Assembly: GCA_964585575.1 (NCBI GenBank) | Contig: CAZPEM010000028.1 | Coordinates: 1 to 27,456, forward strand | Source: UBA4655 sp964585575 | GTDB lineage: Bacteria > Planctomycetota > Planctomycetia > Pirellulales > UBA1268 | Length of the DNA stretch: 27,456 nt | Direction of reading: 5' to 3' | Part shown: one piece after another, positions 7,622 to 15,751 of the stretch | Layout: the number at the start of each line of letters is the position of its first letter | How positions within the stretch are numbered: position 1 is the first letter of the stretch | Notes under the pieces: generated by a model | Seen by the model: the letters and a program-made list of their open reading frames with translations, nothing else | Databases searched by the model: none | Told to the model about the DNA's origin: nothing | Translations under genes and position numbers: made by a program

Positions 7622-9283
7622 ATGTCCACTTCCATTCGCCCCGACGCAGCGTCCAAGAAGCCTGTTCCCGCCGCGGCCCCGGCGGCTCAGGCCAAGCCGC
7701 CGGTCGCTCAGGCCAGGCCGCCGGTCGCTCAGGCCAGGCCGCCGGTGCCTGCGACCAATCCGCCTGCCAAGCCGCCGCTGCAGCCCCCGCCGAAGCAGCA
7801 GGCGGACGACGAGCAGCCCGTCGAGGAGATCGTCGTCGGCGGTTCGGTCGCGAGCCGGTTCGTGCCCCCCTTCGCGATCAGCATGCTCGTCCACATCGTG
7901 GCGCTACTGGTGCTGGCGCTGATCGTGACTGCGCCGCCGAAGGTGGAGCCGCCGCGGCTCATCACTTCGTCGTCGGAACTCGATTCGGAGGACATCGGGG
8001 AAGACGTGCCGGAGGTTACGCAGCAGGACGAGGTCACGGAGCCGACCGCGGCCACGAGCGACGTCGTGCTTCCCGAGACGACCGTGTCCGTCGACGTGCA
8101 GGTCGCCCCCGCCACCGATGCCGTCGATGCGGCGGCGGCCGAAGTCGAGTTTTCCGACTTCAGCACCGAAACCGCCCCGACGGGCACCCTGCTCGAGTCC
8201 ATCGGGTCTGGCGTCGGGCAGCCCGGCGGCATCGGAGCCCGATCGAACGCTGGGGCCCGCAAATCGGCCGTTGCAAGGGGCGGCGGCAACGAGCAGAGTG
8301 AGGCGGCCGTCGAAGCAGCCCTCAAGTGGATCGCCCTCCACCAGATGCCCGACGGAGGCTGGTCGTTCGACATGAACGACTGCTGCGGCGGCCAGTGCAC
8401 GCACGGCGGCTCGCTCAAGGCCAACCGCGGCGGCGCGACTGCCTTGGCGCTTCTGCCATTCCTCGGCCGCGGCTACACGCACACGACCGGCCCCTACAAG
8501 GAGCAGGTCTTCAAGGGCATCAACTTTCTCGCCTCAATGCTCGTGAGCGGCGAAGGGAAAATCCCGAACGCCGACCTGTACACCCAGGGCCTCGCGGGCA
8601 TCTGCCTCTCGGAATGCTACGCGATGACGCAGGACAACCGCCTGCAGGGGCCGGCCCAACTGTCGCTCAACTACATCATGGCGGCGCAGGATCCGGTCGG
8701 CGGCGGCTGGCGGTATCAGCCGAAGCAGCCGGGCGACACGTCGGCCGTGGGATGGCAGTTGATGGCGCTCAAGAGCGGTCACATGGCCTACCTCAACGTC
8801 GATGGAAACGTCATCAAGAAGGCGGTCGAGTTCCTCAACAGCGTCGAGACGGATTCCGGCGCGGCATACGGCTATACGAACCCGGGAGACGCACCGGCTA
8901 CGACTGCCGTCGGCCTCCTCTGCCGGATGTACCTCGGCTGGAAGAAGGACCATCCAGGACTCGACCGGGGCGTGACGAGGCTTGCCAAGATGGGGCCCTC
9001 GAACGATCTCTACTTCGACTACTACGCGACCCAGGTGATCCATCACGTCGAAGGGGAGCGGTGGGTCGCCTGGAACGCGAAGATGCGGGACATGCTCATC
9101 GATACCCAGGTGAAGAGCGGCCATTCCGCCGGCAGCTGGTATGAGGGGGTCGCCGGCGGCCACGGTGCCCACGCCGCCGGACGGCTCTACTGCACGGCGC
9201 TTGCGACGATGATCCTCGAGGTCTACTACCGGCACCTGCCGATCTACGGCGCCCAGAGCGTCGACGAGGAATTCAAGGAGTGA
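7622..9283 (+). CDS. Membrane-anchored alpha/alpha-toroid protein A (prenyltransferase/squalene-oxidase repeat family)
   Basis: A 553-residue protein with four parts. Residues 1-70 are a Pro/Ala-rich cytoplasmic head with three 7-residue repeats (AQAxPPV). Residues 82-103 form one membrane helix carrying S87-x-x-x-H91, the TonB signature. Residues 104-220 are an acidic then Gly-rich linker. Residues 221-553 are an alpha-helical toroid with repeats of the terpenoid-cyclase/prenyltransferase type, for example ALKWIALHQMPDGGW (232-246), QDPVGGGWRY (355-364) and SGAAYGYTNP (411-420). No DxDD catalytic motif of squalene-hopene cyclases is present, so enzymatic activity is doubtful. A cysteine cluster (C253, C254, C258) follows the first repeat. 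Topology would put the toroid in the periplasm. Function is unknown. It is the first of three tandem paralogues. Confidence 0.85.
   Translation: MSTSIRPDAASKKPVPAAAPAAQAKPPVAQARPPVAQARPPVPATNPPAKPPLQPPPKQQADDEQPVEEIVVGGSVASRFVPPFAISMLVHIVALLVLALIVTAPPKVEPPRLITSSSELDSEDIGEDVPEVTQQDEVTEPTAATSDVVLPETTVSVDVQVAPATDAVDAAAAEVEFSDFSTETAPTGTLLESIGSGVGQPGGIGARSNAGARKSAVARGGGNEQSEAAVEAALKWIALHQMPDGGWSFDMNDCCGGQCTHGGSLKANRGGATALALLPFLGRGYTHTTGPYKEQVFKGINFLASMLVSGEGKIPNADLYTQGLAGICLSECYAMTQDNRLQGPAQLSLNYIMAAQDPVGGGWRYQPKQPGDTSAVGWQLMALKSGHMAYLNVDGNVIKKAVEFLNSVETDSGAAYGYTNPGDAPATTAVGLLCRMYLGWKKDHPGLDRGVTRLAKMGPSNDLYFDYYATQVIHHVEGERWVAWNAKMRDMLIDTQVKSGHSAGSWYEGVAGGHGAHAAGRLYCTALATMILEVYYRHLPIYGAQSVDEEFKE
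7685..7747 (+). repeat. In-frame 21-bp tandem repeat, three units
   Basis: Three 21-base units encode AQAKPPV, AQARPPV and AQARPPV in the Pro-rich cytoplasmic head of toroid A. Toroid B lacks this array, so its head is shorter. Confidence 0.93.
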
Positions 9284-10932
9284 TGGATTGGATTAGAGTT
9301 CCAGCGGTGCCGCTGGCCCTCTCATGCTGCCCCGCTTACGTCGTCGGCAAACTCATTTAGGCCAAACCTCCAATGCCTGTGGTCAAGCCTCCTTCCCCAC
9401 CCCCGCTGCAGCCACCGCCGAAGCGGCAGGCGGACGATGAGCAGCCCGTCGAGGAGATCGTCGTCGGCGGTTCGGTCGCGAGCCGGTTCGTGCCCCCCTT
9501 CGCGATCAGCATGCTCGTCCACATCGTGGCGCTACTGGTGCTGGCGCTGATCGTGACTGCGCCGCCGAAGGTGGAGCCGCCGCGGCTCATCACTTCGTCG
9601 TCGGAACTCGATTCGGAGGACATCGGGGAAGACGTGCCGGAGGTTACGCAGCAGGACGAGGTCACGGAGCCGACCGCGGCCACGAGCGACGTCGTGCTTC
9701 CCGAGACGACCGTGTCCGTCGACGTGCAGGTCGCCCCCGCCACCGATGCCGTCGATGCGGCGGCGGCCGAAGTCGAGTTTTCCGACTTCAGCACCGAAAC
9801 CGCCCCGACGGGCACCCTGCTCGAGTCCATCGGGTCTGGCGTCGGGCAGCCCGGCGGCATCGGAGCCCGATCGAACGCTGGGGCCCGCAAATCGGCCGTT
9901 GCAAGGGGCGGCGGCAACGAGCAGAGTGAGGCGGCCGTCGAAGCAGCCCTCAAGTGGATCGCCCTCCACCAGATGCCCGACGGAGGCTGGTCGTTCGACA
10001 TGAACGCCTGCTGCGGTGGACAGTGCTCGCACAGCGGCTCGCTCAAGGCCGATCGCGGCGGCGCGACTGCCTTGGCGCTTCTGCCATTCCTCGGCCGCGG
10101 CTATACGCACACGTCCGGCCCCTACAAGGAGCAGGTCTTCAAAGGAATCAACTTCCTTGCCTCGCTCATCGTGGCGGGCAACGGAAAGATGGAAGGCTCG
10201 CAACAGTATGGCCTTTATTCGCAGGGCCTCGCGGGCATATGCCTCTCGGAATGCTACGCGATGACGCAGGACAACCGCCTGCAGGGGCCGGCCCAACTGT
10301 CGCTCAACTACATCATGGCGGCGCAGGATCCGGTCGGCGGCGGCTGGCGGTATCAGCCGAAGCAGCCGGGCGACACGTCGGCCGTGGGATGGCAGTTGAT
10401 GGCGCTCAAGAGCGGTCACATGGCCTACCTCAACGTCGATGGAAACGTCATCAAGAAGGCGGTCGAGTTCCTCAACAGCGTCGAGACGGATTCCGGCGCG
10501 GCATACGGCTATACGAACCCGGGAGACGCACCGGCTACGACTGCCGTCGGCCTCCTCTGCCGGATGTACCTCGGCTGGAAGAAGGACCATCCAGGACTCG
10601 ACCGGGGCGTGACGAGGCTCGCCAAGATGGGGCCCTCGACCGATCTCTATTTCAACTACTACGCGACGCAGGTGATCCACCACGTCGAAGGGGAGCGGTG
10701 GGTCGCCTGGAACGCGAAGATGAGGGACATGCTCGTGAATACCCAGGTGAAGAGCGGCCACTCCGCCGGCAGTTGGTGTGACGGTTTGACCGGTGGAATT
10801 GATGGGCAGCATAAATTTACAGCCACAGGCGGCTTTGCCGCCGGAGTGGGTGGCCGCCTCTACTGCACGGCGCTTGCGACGATGATCCTCGAGGTCTACT
10901 ACCGGCACCTGCCGATCTACGGCGCCCAGAGC
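7811..10932 (+). repeat. Tandem gene duplication with identical blocks (toroid A and B)
   Basis: Aligning the two genes by eye gives three blocks with no differences: 7811-8378 with 9439-10006 (568 bases), 8603-8982 with 10240-10619 (380 bases), and 9185-9259 with 10858-10932 (75 bases). Between them lie two divergent patches with base changes and insertions of 9 and 36 bases in copy B. Even third codon positions are identical inside the blocks, so they are either very recent or kept alike by gene conversion. Confidence 0.93.
9284..9372. other. Spacer between toroid A and B with a short perfect hairpin
   Basis: The 89-base spacer contains CCAGCGG-TG-CCGCTGG at 9301-9316, a 7-base stem with a 2-base loop. 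It has no T-run, so it is not a standard terminator. The spacer does not resemble the sequence before toroid A, so the duplication did not carry A's promoter along; toroid B is probably read through from A. Confidence 0.5.
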
Positions 10933-10956
10933 ATCGACGAGGAGTTCAAGGAGTAG
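9373..10956 (+). CDS. Membrane-anchored alpha/alpha-toroid protein B (near-duplicate of A)
   Basis: A 527-residue near-copy of the preceding protein. Its Pro-rich head is only about 30 residues: an in-frame TAG at 9358 rules out a longer start, and no good ribosome site precedes the ATG. The membrane helix again carries S46-x-x-x-H50, and the linker and first repeat are identical in sequence to A. Differences are concentrated in two patches. The first covers residues 212-289, keeps the cysteine cluster (C212, C213, C217) and has three extra residues. The second is near the C-terminus, where a 12-residue longer, Gly/Thr-rich loop encoded by less GC-rich DNA replaces A's Gly/His loop. The final residues are again the same as A apart from a Val-to-Ile change. 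Function is unknown; the pattern suggests two versions of one scaffold with different exposed loops. Confidence 0.85.
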   Translation: MPVVKPPSPPPLQPPPKRQADDEQPVEEIVVGGSVASRFVPPFAISMLVHIVALLVLALIVTAPPKVEPPRLITSSSELDSEDIGEDVPEVTQQDEVTEPTAATSDVVLPETTVSVDVQVAPATDAVDAAAAEVEFSDFSTETAPTGTLLESIGSGVGQPGGIGARSNAGARKSAVARGGGNEQSEAAVEAALKWIALHQMPDGGWSFDMNACCGGQCSHSGSLKADRGGATALALLPFLGRGYTHTSGPYKEQVFKGINFLASLIVAGNGKMEGSQQYGLYSQGLAGICLSECYAMTQDNRLQGPAQLSLNYIMAAQDPVGGGWRYQPKQPGDTSAVGWQLMALKSGHMAYLNVDGNVIKKAVEFLNSVETDSGAAYGYTNPGDAPATTAVGLLCRMYLGWKKDHPGLDRGVTRLAKMGPSTDLYFNYYATQVIHHVEGERWVAWNAKMRDMLVNTQVKSGHSAGSWCDGLTGGIDGQHKFTATGGFAAGVGGRLYCTALATMILEVYYRHLPIYGAQSIDEEFKE

Positions 10957-11070
10957 CGGCGGTCCGGGAGCAGTGGGGCCACCGGCTCGCCCACGCGGCT
11001 ACGCATCCGTCAAACTCACCCGATGTCCCCGGCTTTGGCGCCGCGAGGCTTGCCCTTCCCGCGAGGTCGA

Positions 11071-11090
11071 TGGGCCCGAGCAAGGGCCCA
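11071..11090 (+). terminator. Possible stem-loop between toroid B and C
   Basis: TGGGCCC-GAGCAA-GGGCCCA forms a perfect 7-base, GC-rich stem with a 6-base loop about 115 bases after toroid B and 40 bases before toroid C. No T-run follows, so it may attenuate, stabilise a 3' end, or do nothing. Confidence 0.3.
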
Positions 11091-11127
11091 GTGAAGGCCG
11101 GGTGGCCGGCGGCCTTCGCGACGGCCG

Positions 11128-12705
11128 ATGACTCCCTCGATGGATGCTTCCGTTGAGTCGCCGCCGCCACGACCGCTCGTCGAACGGATCGTCGGAAACC
11201 GCTCCCTCTTGGGCGGCTACTGGAGCCTCGTCGCCCACCTCGCCATCGGCGTGATCCTCGCGATGTTCGTCGCGGACAGTCGGCCGGCGCCATCGCGTTC
11301 CCGGCCGATCGTGATCGACGGCCGCGGGATGAGGGGAGACGCTGTCGATCGGCAGGAGGGGGGCGCAGCCGTCGTCGTCGCCCCAGCCCAACTGGCGGCC
11401 GCACCGACCGATGCGGAGCCGCATGAGTCGCCAGGACCGGAAGCCCAGCCGGCCGTCGTCGTGAACGCCGGCGTCGAGGCAGTCGCCGAGCCAGTTGCCG
11501 AAGCCAGTGGAAACGCGGCGGACGCCTCCGCTCAGCCGACACGGGATCAGCCGACACGGGATCCTCGTGCGATCGACACGCCTGGCATCGCCGAAAGCGG
11601 CCTCGCTCCGCACGTCGACACGCGCGGCCGGCCGCCGGCTGGGGTCGCCCGAGGCTCGCGGTTTGGAAGCCGGCGTGGCGATGCCCGTCTCGCGGCCGCC
11701 CGTCGCCACGGCGGCACCGCCGCGAGCGAGGCGGCCGTCGAGCTCGGCCTCGCCTGGCTCGCCGCGCACCAGGCGGTCGACGGCTCCTGGCGATGCGACC
11801 TCTCGGGCTGCCGCTGCGACGGCGGGTGCCGCGACGCGGGAACGGTCGCGAGCACGACCGCTTCCACGGCGATCGCGCTACTGCCTTTTCTCGGAGCGGG
11901 CCACACCCACGAGGACGGCGTTCACCAAGAGACGGTCTCGCGGGGCATCTATTACCTCGCCAGCCGGCTCAAGGAGACACCCCATGGCAGCGATCTCTGC
12001 GAGGGGACGATGTATGGACAGGGCCTGGCCACGCTCGTCTTTGCCGAGGCGTTCGGCATGACCGGAGACGAGCTGTTGAGGGAGCCCCTCGCCGGCTGCA
12101 TCCGCTTCATCGAGACCGCGCAAGACCAATACAGCGGTGGATGGAGATACCTGCCGGGCCAGCCGGGCGACCTGACCGTCACCGCCTGGCAGATCGCCGC
12201 GCTCAAAAGCGCGCAGCTTGCCGGGCTCACCGTCCCCTCGCCCGCCATCGACGGCGCGGCGAGGTTTCTCGACCGCGTGCAGTCGATGGGCGGGGCGGCC
12301 TACGGCTACCGCTCCCCTTCGGCGAAGCATTCGACCTCGGCGATCGGCCTGCTCTGCCGGATGTACACCGGCTGGAAGCCGGGCGACGAGCCGCTCGACC
12401 GGGGCATCGAACGGCTGGCCTCGCGTCCACCCGATCCCGACGCGATCTACGAAAACTTCTATCTCGCGCAGGTTCTCATGCAGACCGGCCACCCCGCCTG
12501 GCCCCGCTGGAACGCGAGACTCCGCGACGCCCTCGTGCGGTCGCAGGCGAGGGTGGGCCACGAGACCGGCAGCTGGGCCTTCGCCGACCGCGAAACCGCG
12601 GCCGGCGGGCGGCTCGCGCACACGTCGCTCGCTCTGCTGGTGCTCGAGGTCTACTACCGCCTGCTGCCGATCTACGGCGAGGAGGCGGTGAGAACGGGCT
12701 TTTGA
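11128..12705 (+). CDS. Membrane-anchored alpha/alpha-toroid protein C (diverged paralogue)
   Basis: A 525-residue protein of the same architecture as toroid A and B but clearly diverged. A short head is followed by a membrane helix (about 31-49) with S33-x-x-x-H37. The linker (50-195) is long and Ala/Pro-rich, with a duplicated QPTRD pentapeptide. The toroid domain begins near residue 196 (AASEAAVELGLAWLAAHQ). Matching repeats include GGWRYLPGQPGDLTVTAW, GGAAYGYRSPSAKHSTSAIG and the closing LEVYYRLLPIYGEE. Its cysteine cluster is rearranged (C223, C228, C230, C234). The start could instead be the ATG at 11140; neither has a clear ribosome site. Conservation of the helix motif despite divergence elsewhere argues that the helix has a job beyond anchoring. 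Function is unknown. Confidence 0.82.
   Translation: MTPSMDASVESPPPRPLVERIVGNRSLLGGYWSLVAHLAIGVILAMFVADSRPAPSRSRPIVIDGRGMRGDAVDRQEGGAAVVVAPAQLAAAPTDAEPHESPGPEAQPAVVVNAGVEAVAEPVAEASGNAADASAQPTRDQPTRDPRAIDTPGIAESGLAPHVDTRGRPPAGVARGSRFGSRRGDARLAAARRHGGTAASEAAVELGLAWLAAHQAVDGSWRCDLSGCRCDGGCRDAGTVASTTASTAIALLPFLGAGHTHEDGVHQETVSRGIYYLASRLKETPHGSDLCEGTMYGQGLATLVFAEAFGMTGDELLREPLAGCIRFIETAQDQYSGGWRYLPGQPGDLTVTAWQIAALKSAQLAGLTVPSPAIDGAARFLDRVQSMGGAAYGYRSPSAKHSTSAIGLLCRMYTGWKPGDEPLDRGIERLASRPPDPDAIYENFYLAQVLMQTGHPAWPRWNARLRDALVRSQARVGHETGSWAFADRETAAGGRLAHTSLALLVLEVYYRLLPIYGEEAVRTGF
11533..11562 (+). repeat. In-frame 15-bp direct repeat, two units
   Basis: CAGCCGACACGGGAT occurs twice in tandem and encodes QPTRD-QPTRD in the linker of toroid C. 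Confidence 0.92.
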
Positions 12706-12745
12706 TCCCCCGGGTCGGTGGCGGCAGCCGTGGCCCGGGCAGGGA

Positions 12746-12751
12746 TATACT
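12746..12751 (+). promoter_or_regulatory. Candidate -10 box for the STAS-ABC operon
   Basis: TATACT matches five of six -10 positions and is the only AT-rich island in the 85-base gap between toroid C and the STAS gene. It would start a transcript about 33 bases before the ATG. No good -35 is visible at normal spacing, so the call is tentative. Confidence 0.3.
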
Positions 12752-12790
12752 CCACGGCTTCCCCGCGGCGGTCGGGGCCGGAAGCCGTTG

Positions 12791-14047
12791 ATGGACATCA
12801 CGATCACAAGGCACGAGGCCGATGACGAGCTGATCCTCGTCGTGTCGGGCCGTCTCGACGCCGAGCATGCCGACGATCTCACCCGTGCAGTGAACGATGA
12901 ACTGCGGCGGGGGCACCACGTGATCGCGATCGACCTGCGGGAGTGCGGCTTTCTCAGTTCAGCCGGAATCCGGGTGCTCCTCGGAATCCACCGCGCGGCC
13001 GGTCGGGTCGGCGGCCGCTGTCTCATCCGCGAGGCGAGCGAGCCGGTTCGAAACGTGCTCGAACTGACGAGGCTCGCGGCGATGCTCATGGAGCAGCCTG
13101 CCGCCCCGTCGCGACGCCCGTCCGACCCGAAGCCTGAAATGAGCCATGCTGCGGCGGTCGATCTCACGAGCGGCGGCGTGCGGCTCCTGGGACTCGAGCG
13201 GCCGACCTCGGCCGTCCATGGTCGGCTCGTGGGGTCGGCCGAGATCGCGGCGGGCGGGCGGCCGCAGCCCCACGAGCGACGAAGAATCGCCCGCGACGCA
13301 TTCGCCCTCGGCCTGGCGGCGGTCGCGGAAGACGGTCCGCTCGCCGATCGGGCCGGCGAAATGCTCGCCGCCTGCGGCATCGCCTTCCACCGTCGCCCTC
13401 GGCCCTTCTCGGTGGTCGATTACATGGCCGCGGCAGGCGACCTCGTGCCCGAGGTGGATATCGCCCACGGTCTTCTCTGGACCGGAATGCCTTCGGGCAG
13501 GGCCGGCTTCGAGATGGCCTCCGACGAGCCCGTCGCCATCGACGAGCTCGTGGCGAGGATCTTCGAGCAGACCGAAGCGGACGTGCTCGCGGTGGTCGTG
13601 GCCGGCGAACTCGCGGGCCTGGTCGGCGCCGAGCTTATCCGTCCGCTCGCCGAGGCGTCGGCGAGCGACCGGCCGGGCTTGGCCGAGCGGGCCGTCGCCG
13701 CTCGGTGGCTGAGCTTCTCGCGCGAGCCGGTCCATGCCCGGTGCGCGGCCGTGGTGGTGGGGGTGGCCACCCGCGATGCTGCCTCGGCGACGCTTGCTCC
13801 GTTCGTGCGACCGTTGGGTACTGGCACGCTCCACGGGCATCTTCATGCCGTCGTCTTCCCACCCCGGCCGCTCGCCCGGGGCACCGGCGACCTCGCCACG
13901 ACGATCGAAGGCCTCGCCGACTCGCCACCCCTGGCTCTCATGCACCTGCTGGCCGACCCGCAGCCGGTGCTCGGCAGCGGCCGGTCGACGATGGACCGAG
14001 GCAGGTGCTGGTTCGCGCCGCTCGTCGTCGAGGCGGGGGCGGCATGA
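12791..14047 (+). CDS. STAS-domain protein with unrecognised C-terminal domain
   Basis: Residues 1-100 are a STAS domain as in anti-sigma-factor antagonists: a strand start (DITITRHE), SGRLDAEHADDL (19-30), and CGFLSSAGIRVLLGIHRA (52-69), where Ser56/Ser57 correspond to the serine that is phosphorylated in SpoIIAA-type proteins. A Pro/Arg-rich linker (about 102-118) leads to roughly 300 residues I do not recognise; they contain no histidine-kinase, PP2C or transporter motif I can identify. The ATG at 12791 is preferred over a TTG just before it; GGAAG upstream serves as ribosome site. The stop overlaps the next start (ATGA), tying this regulator-like protein to an ABC importer. A plausible but unproven role is control of, or signalling from, the transporter. 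Confidence 0.75.
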   Translation: MDITITRHEADDELILVVSGRLDAEHADDLTRAVNDELRRGHHVIAIDLRECGFLSSAGIRVLLGIHRAAGRVGGRCLIREASEPVRNVLELTRLAAMLMEQPAAPSRRPSDPKPEMSHAAAVDLTSGGVRLLGLERPTSAVHGRLVGSAEIAAGGRPQPHERRRIARDAFALGLAAVAEDGPLADRAGEMLAACGIAFHRRPRPFSVVDYMAAAGDLVPEVDIAHGLLWTGMPSGRAGFEMASDEPVAIDELVARIFEQTEADVLAVVVAGELAGLVGAELIRPLAEASASDRPGLAERAVAARWLSFSREPVHARCAAVVVGVATRDAASATLAPFVRPLGTGTLHGHLHAVVFPPRPLARGTGDLATTIEGLADSPPLALMHLLADPQPVLGSGRSTMDRGRCWFAPLVVEAGAA

Positions 14048-14955
14048 TCACGCTGCTTTCCACCTGGACGTTCGGCCTGGCCCTGGCGCTGGTGGCGCTC
14101 GGGGTGTTCGTGAGCTACCGGCTGTTCTCGTTTCCCGACATCACCACAGACGGGTCGTTCACGCTCGGCGCCGTGGTCACCGCCGTGGCCCTCACGGCCG
14201 GCGTCGATCCCGTCCTCGCGACGCTGGCGGCACCGCTGGCCGGGGCCGCCGCGGGCTGCGCCACCGCCATGCTCCACGCGTTTCTTGGCGTGGAGCGGCT
14301 GCTTGCCGGGATCCTCGTCACGACGGCGTTGGCGAGCGTCAACCTCGTCGTCCTCGGACGCAGCAACGTCCCCCTCTCCTCGACGACGACGCTGCTCGAC
14401 AGGGCGGAAGCGACGCTGGGGCCGGCCTTGGAGCGGGCCGGGCTCTCCACGGCGGTCGCGGGCGAGGCGGCGACGCTGGCGTTCGTCGCGGCCCTGGTGG
14501 CGGTCGCCATCGTCGCGCTCTGGGTATTCTTCCGCACCCAGCTCGGCACGGCGATGCGGGCCGGCGGCGACACCCCGACGATGGCTCGCGCGCTCGGTCG
14601 CGACACCGGCTCGATGACGGTCGCCGGTCTGGCGATCGCCAACGCCCTCACGGCGTCGTCGGGCTCGATGGTCGCGCAGTACCAGGGCTTCGCCGACGTG
14701 CAGATGGGCATCGGCATGGTGGTCTGGGGCATGGCGAGCGTGTTCCTCGGCGCGACGCTCGTGGGGCCGGTGCAGCTGGGCGGGGCGCTCCTGGCCGCCG
14801 CCGCCGGCAGCGTCACCTTCCGGCTGCTCGTCGCAGCCGCCCTCCGTGCCGGCCTCGATCCCGACTGGCTCAAGGCCGCGACGGCCGTCGTCGTGCTCGC
14901 CGCGCTCGTCGCCCCCCGCTTTCTTTCAAGGAGGGGCCATGCTCGAACTGGTTGA
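14044..14955 (+). CDS. ABC transporter permease (TrpY/COG4120-like)
   Basis: A 303-residue integral membrane protein with about eight hydrophobic segments and the early motif SYRLFSFPDITTDGSFTLGA (22-41), typical of permeases paired with COG2984 substrate-binding proteins (the TrpXYZ / BmpC-like group, proposed to import tryptophan, tyrosine or similar small molecules). A cytoplasmic loop near 166-195 (FRTQLGTAMRAGGDTPTMAR) is the likely contact with the ATPase. It is translationally coupled to the STAS gene by ATGA and overlaps the ATPase gene by 17 bases. A longer frame upstream to 13705 is rejected because it lies within the STAS gene. The substrate is not determined by sequence. Confidence 0.88.
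   Translation: MITLLSTWTFGLALALVALGVFVSYRLFSFPDITTDGSFTLGAVVTAVALTAGVDPVLATLAAPLAGAAAGCATAMLHAFLGVERLLAGILVTTALASVNLVVLGRSNVPLSSTTTLLDRAEATLGPALERAGLSTAVAGEAATLAFVAALVAVAIVALWVFFRTQLGTAMRAGGDTPTMARALGRDTGSMTVAGLAIANALTASSGSMVAQYQGFADVQMGIGMVVWGMASVFLGATLVGPVQLGGALLAAAAGSVTFRLLVAAALRAGLDPDWLKAATAVVVLAALVAPRFLSRRGHARTG
14928..14936 (+). promoter_or_regulatory. Ribosome binding site of the ABC ATPase
   Basis: AAGGAGGGG lies just before the ATG at 14939 and selects this start inside the end of the permease gene, although the frame is open upstream to 14846. Confidence 0.75.
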
Positions 14956-15751
14956 CGCCGCCGTGTCGTTCTCCTCGCCGGGCGGGCCCGCCGTGCGCGC
15001 GGTGGACGGCGTGTCGCTCGTGGTGCCCGCCGGTTCGTTCGTCGTGGTGATCGGCACCAACGGCTCGGGAAAGAGCACGCTCCTGGGCGCCATCGCCGGC
15101 ACGGTGCCGCTCGACGGCGGCACGATGAGACTGGCGGGCCACGACATCACCCGCTGGCGGGAGCACGAGCGGGCACGGCTCGTGGGGCGGGTCTACCAGG
15201 ATCCGCGGGCGGGGACCGCGGGGAGCCTGACGGTGCTCGAAAACATCGCCGTGGCCGCATGCCGCGGCCGCACCGCGGGCCTCCGCTGGGCGACGAGCCG
15301 CGAGCTCCGCGAGCATGCGGCGCAGCGGCTGGCGGCGATCGTGCCGGGCCTCGAGCAGCGGCTCGAACAGCCGATCGGCTCCCTCTCCGGAGGCCAGCGG
15401 CAGATCGTCACGCTCGTGATGGCCACCTGGCAGCGGCCCGAGCTTCTCCTGCTCGACGAGCACACCGCCGCCCTCGACCCAGCGGCGGCCGACCGGGTGA
15501 TCCAGGCCACGGCACGGATCATCCGCGAGCAGAGGCTGACATCGCTGATGGTCACGCACTCGCTCGCCCAGGCGGCGGCGCTCGGCGACCGTCTGCTTTT
15601 GATTCACCGGGGCCGGATCGCGCTCGACGTCGAGGGTGCCGCGAAGCGGCGGCTCACGGCCGACGATCTCGCCGACCGCTTCGACGCCCTGCGTCGGGCC
15701 GACCAGCTCGACGACTCCGCAGCCCGCACGCTCGCCGAGGCCTACGTATGA
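14939..15751 (+). CDS. ABC transporter ATP-binding protein (TrpZ/COG1101-like)
   Basis: The 270-residue nucleotide-binding subunit has a Walker A loop GTNGSGKST (39-47), Q-loop VYQDPRAG (85-92), signature LSGGQRQ (149-155), Walker B LLLLDEHTAALDP (169-181) and H-loop MVTHS at about 202-206. DEHTAALDP is characteristic of the COG1101 group that partners this permease type. It powers import by the permease encoded just upstream. The gene overlaps its permease by 17 bases and ends with an ATGA overlap into the binding-protein gene, so all subunits are made from one message. All catalytic motifs are intact. Confidence 0.92.
   Translation: MLELVDAAVSFSSPGGPAVRAVDGVSLVVPAGSFVVVIGTNGSGKSTLLGAIAGTVPLDGGTMRLAGHDITRWREHERARLVGRVYQDPRAGTAGSLTVLENIAVAACRGRTAGLRWATSRELREHAAQRLAAIVPGLEQRLEQPIGSLSGGQRQIVTLVMATWQRPELLLLDEHTAALDPAAADRVIQATARIIREQRLTSLMVTHSLAQAAALGDRLLLIHRGRIALDVEGAAKRRLTADDLADRFDALRRADQLDDSAARTLAEAYV

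Noticed and set aside
9284..9372. Insertion-sequence remnant between toroid A and B
   Set aside because: Only a 16-base hairpin is seen, with no terminal inverted repeats, target duplication or transposase fragment.
7622..12705. Squalene-hopene cyclase or true prenyltransferase activity for the toroid proteins
   Set aside because: The DxDD catalytic motif is absent and the repeats match only the fold; an enzymatic name would overstate the evidence.
12788..12790. TTG start one codon before the STAS gene ATG
   Set aside because: An ATG follows immediately and is the more likely start; the difference is one residue.
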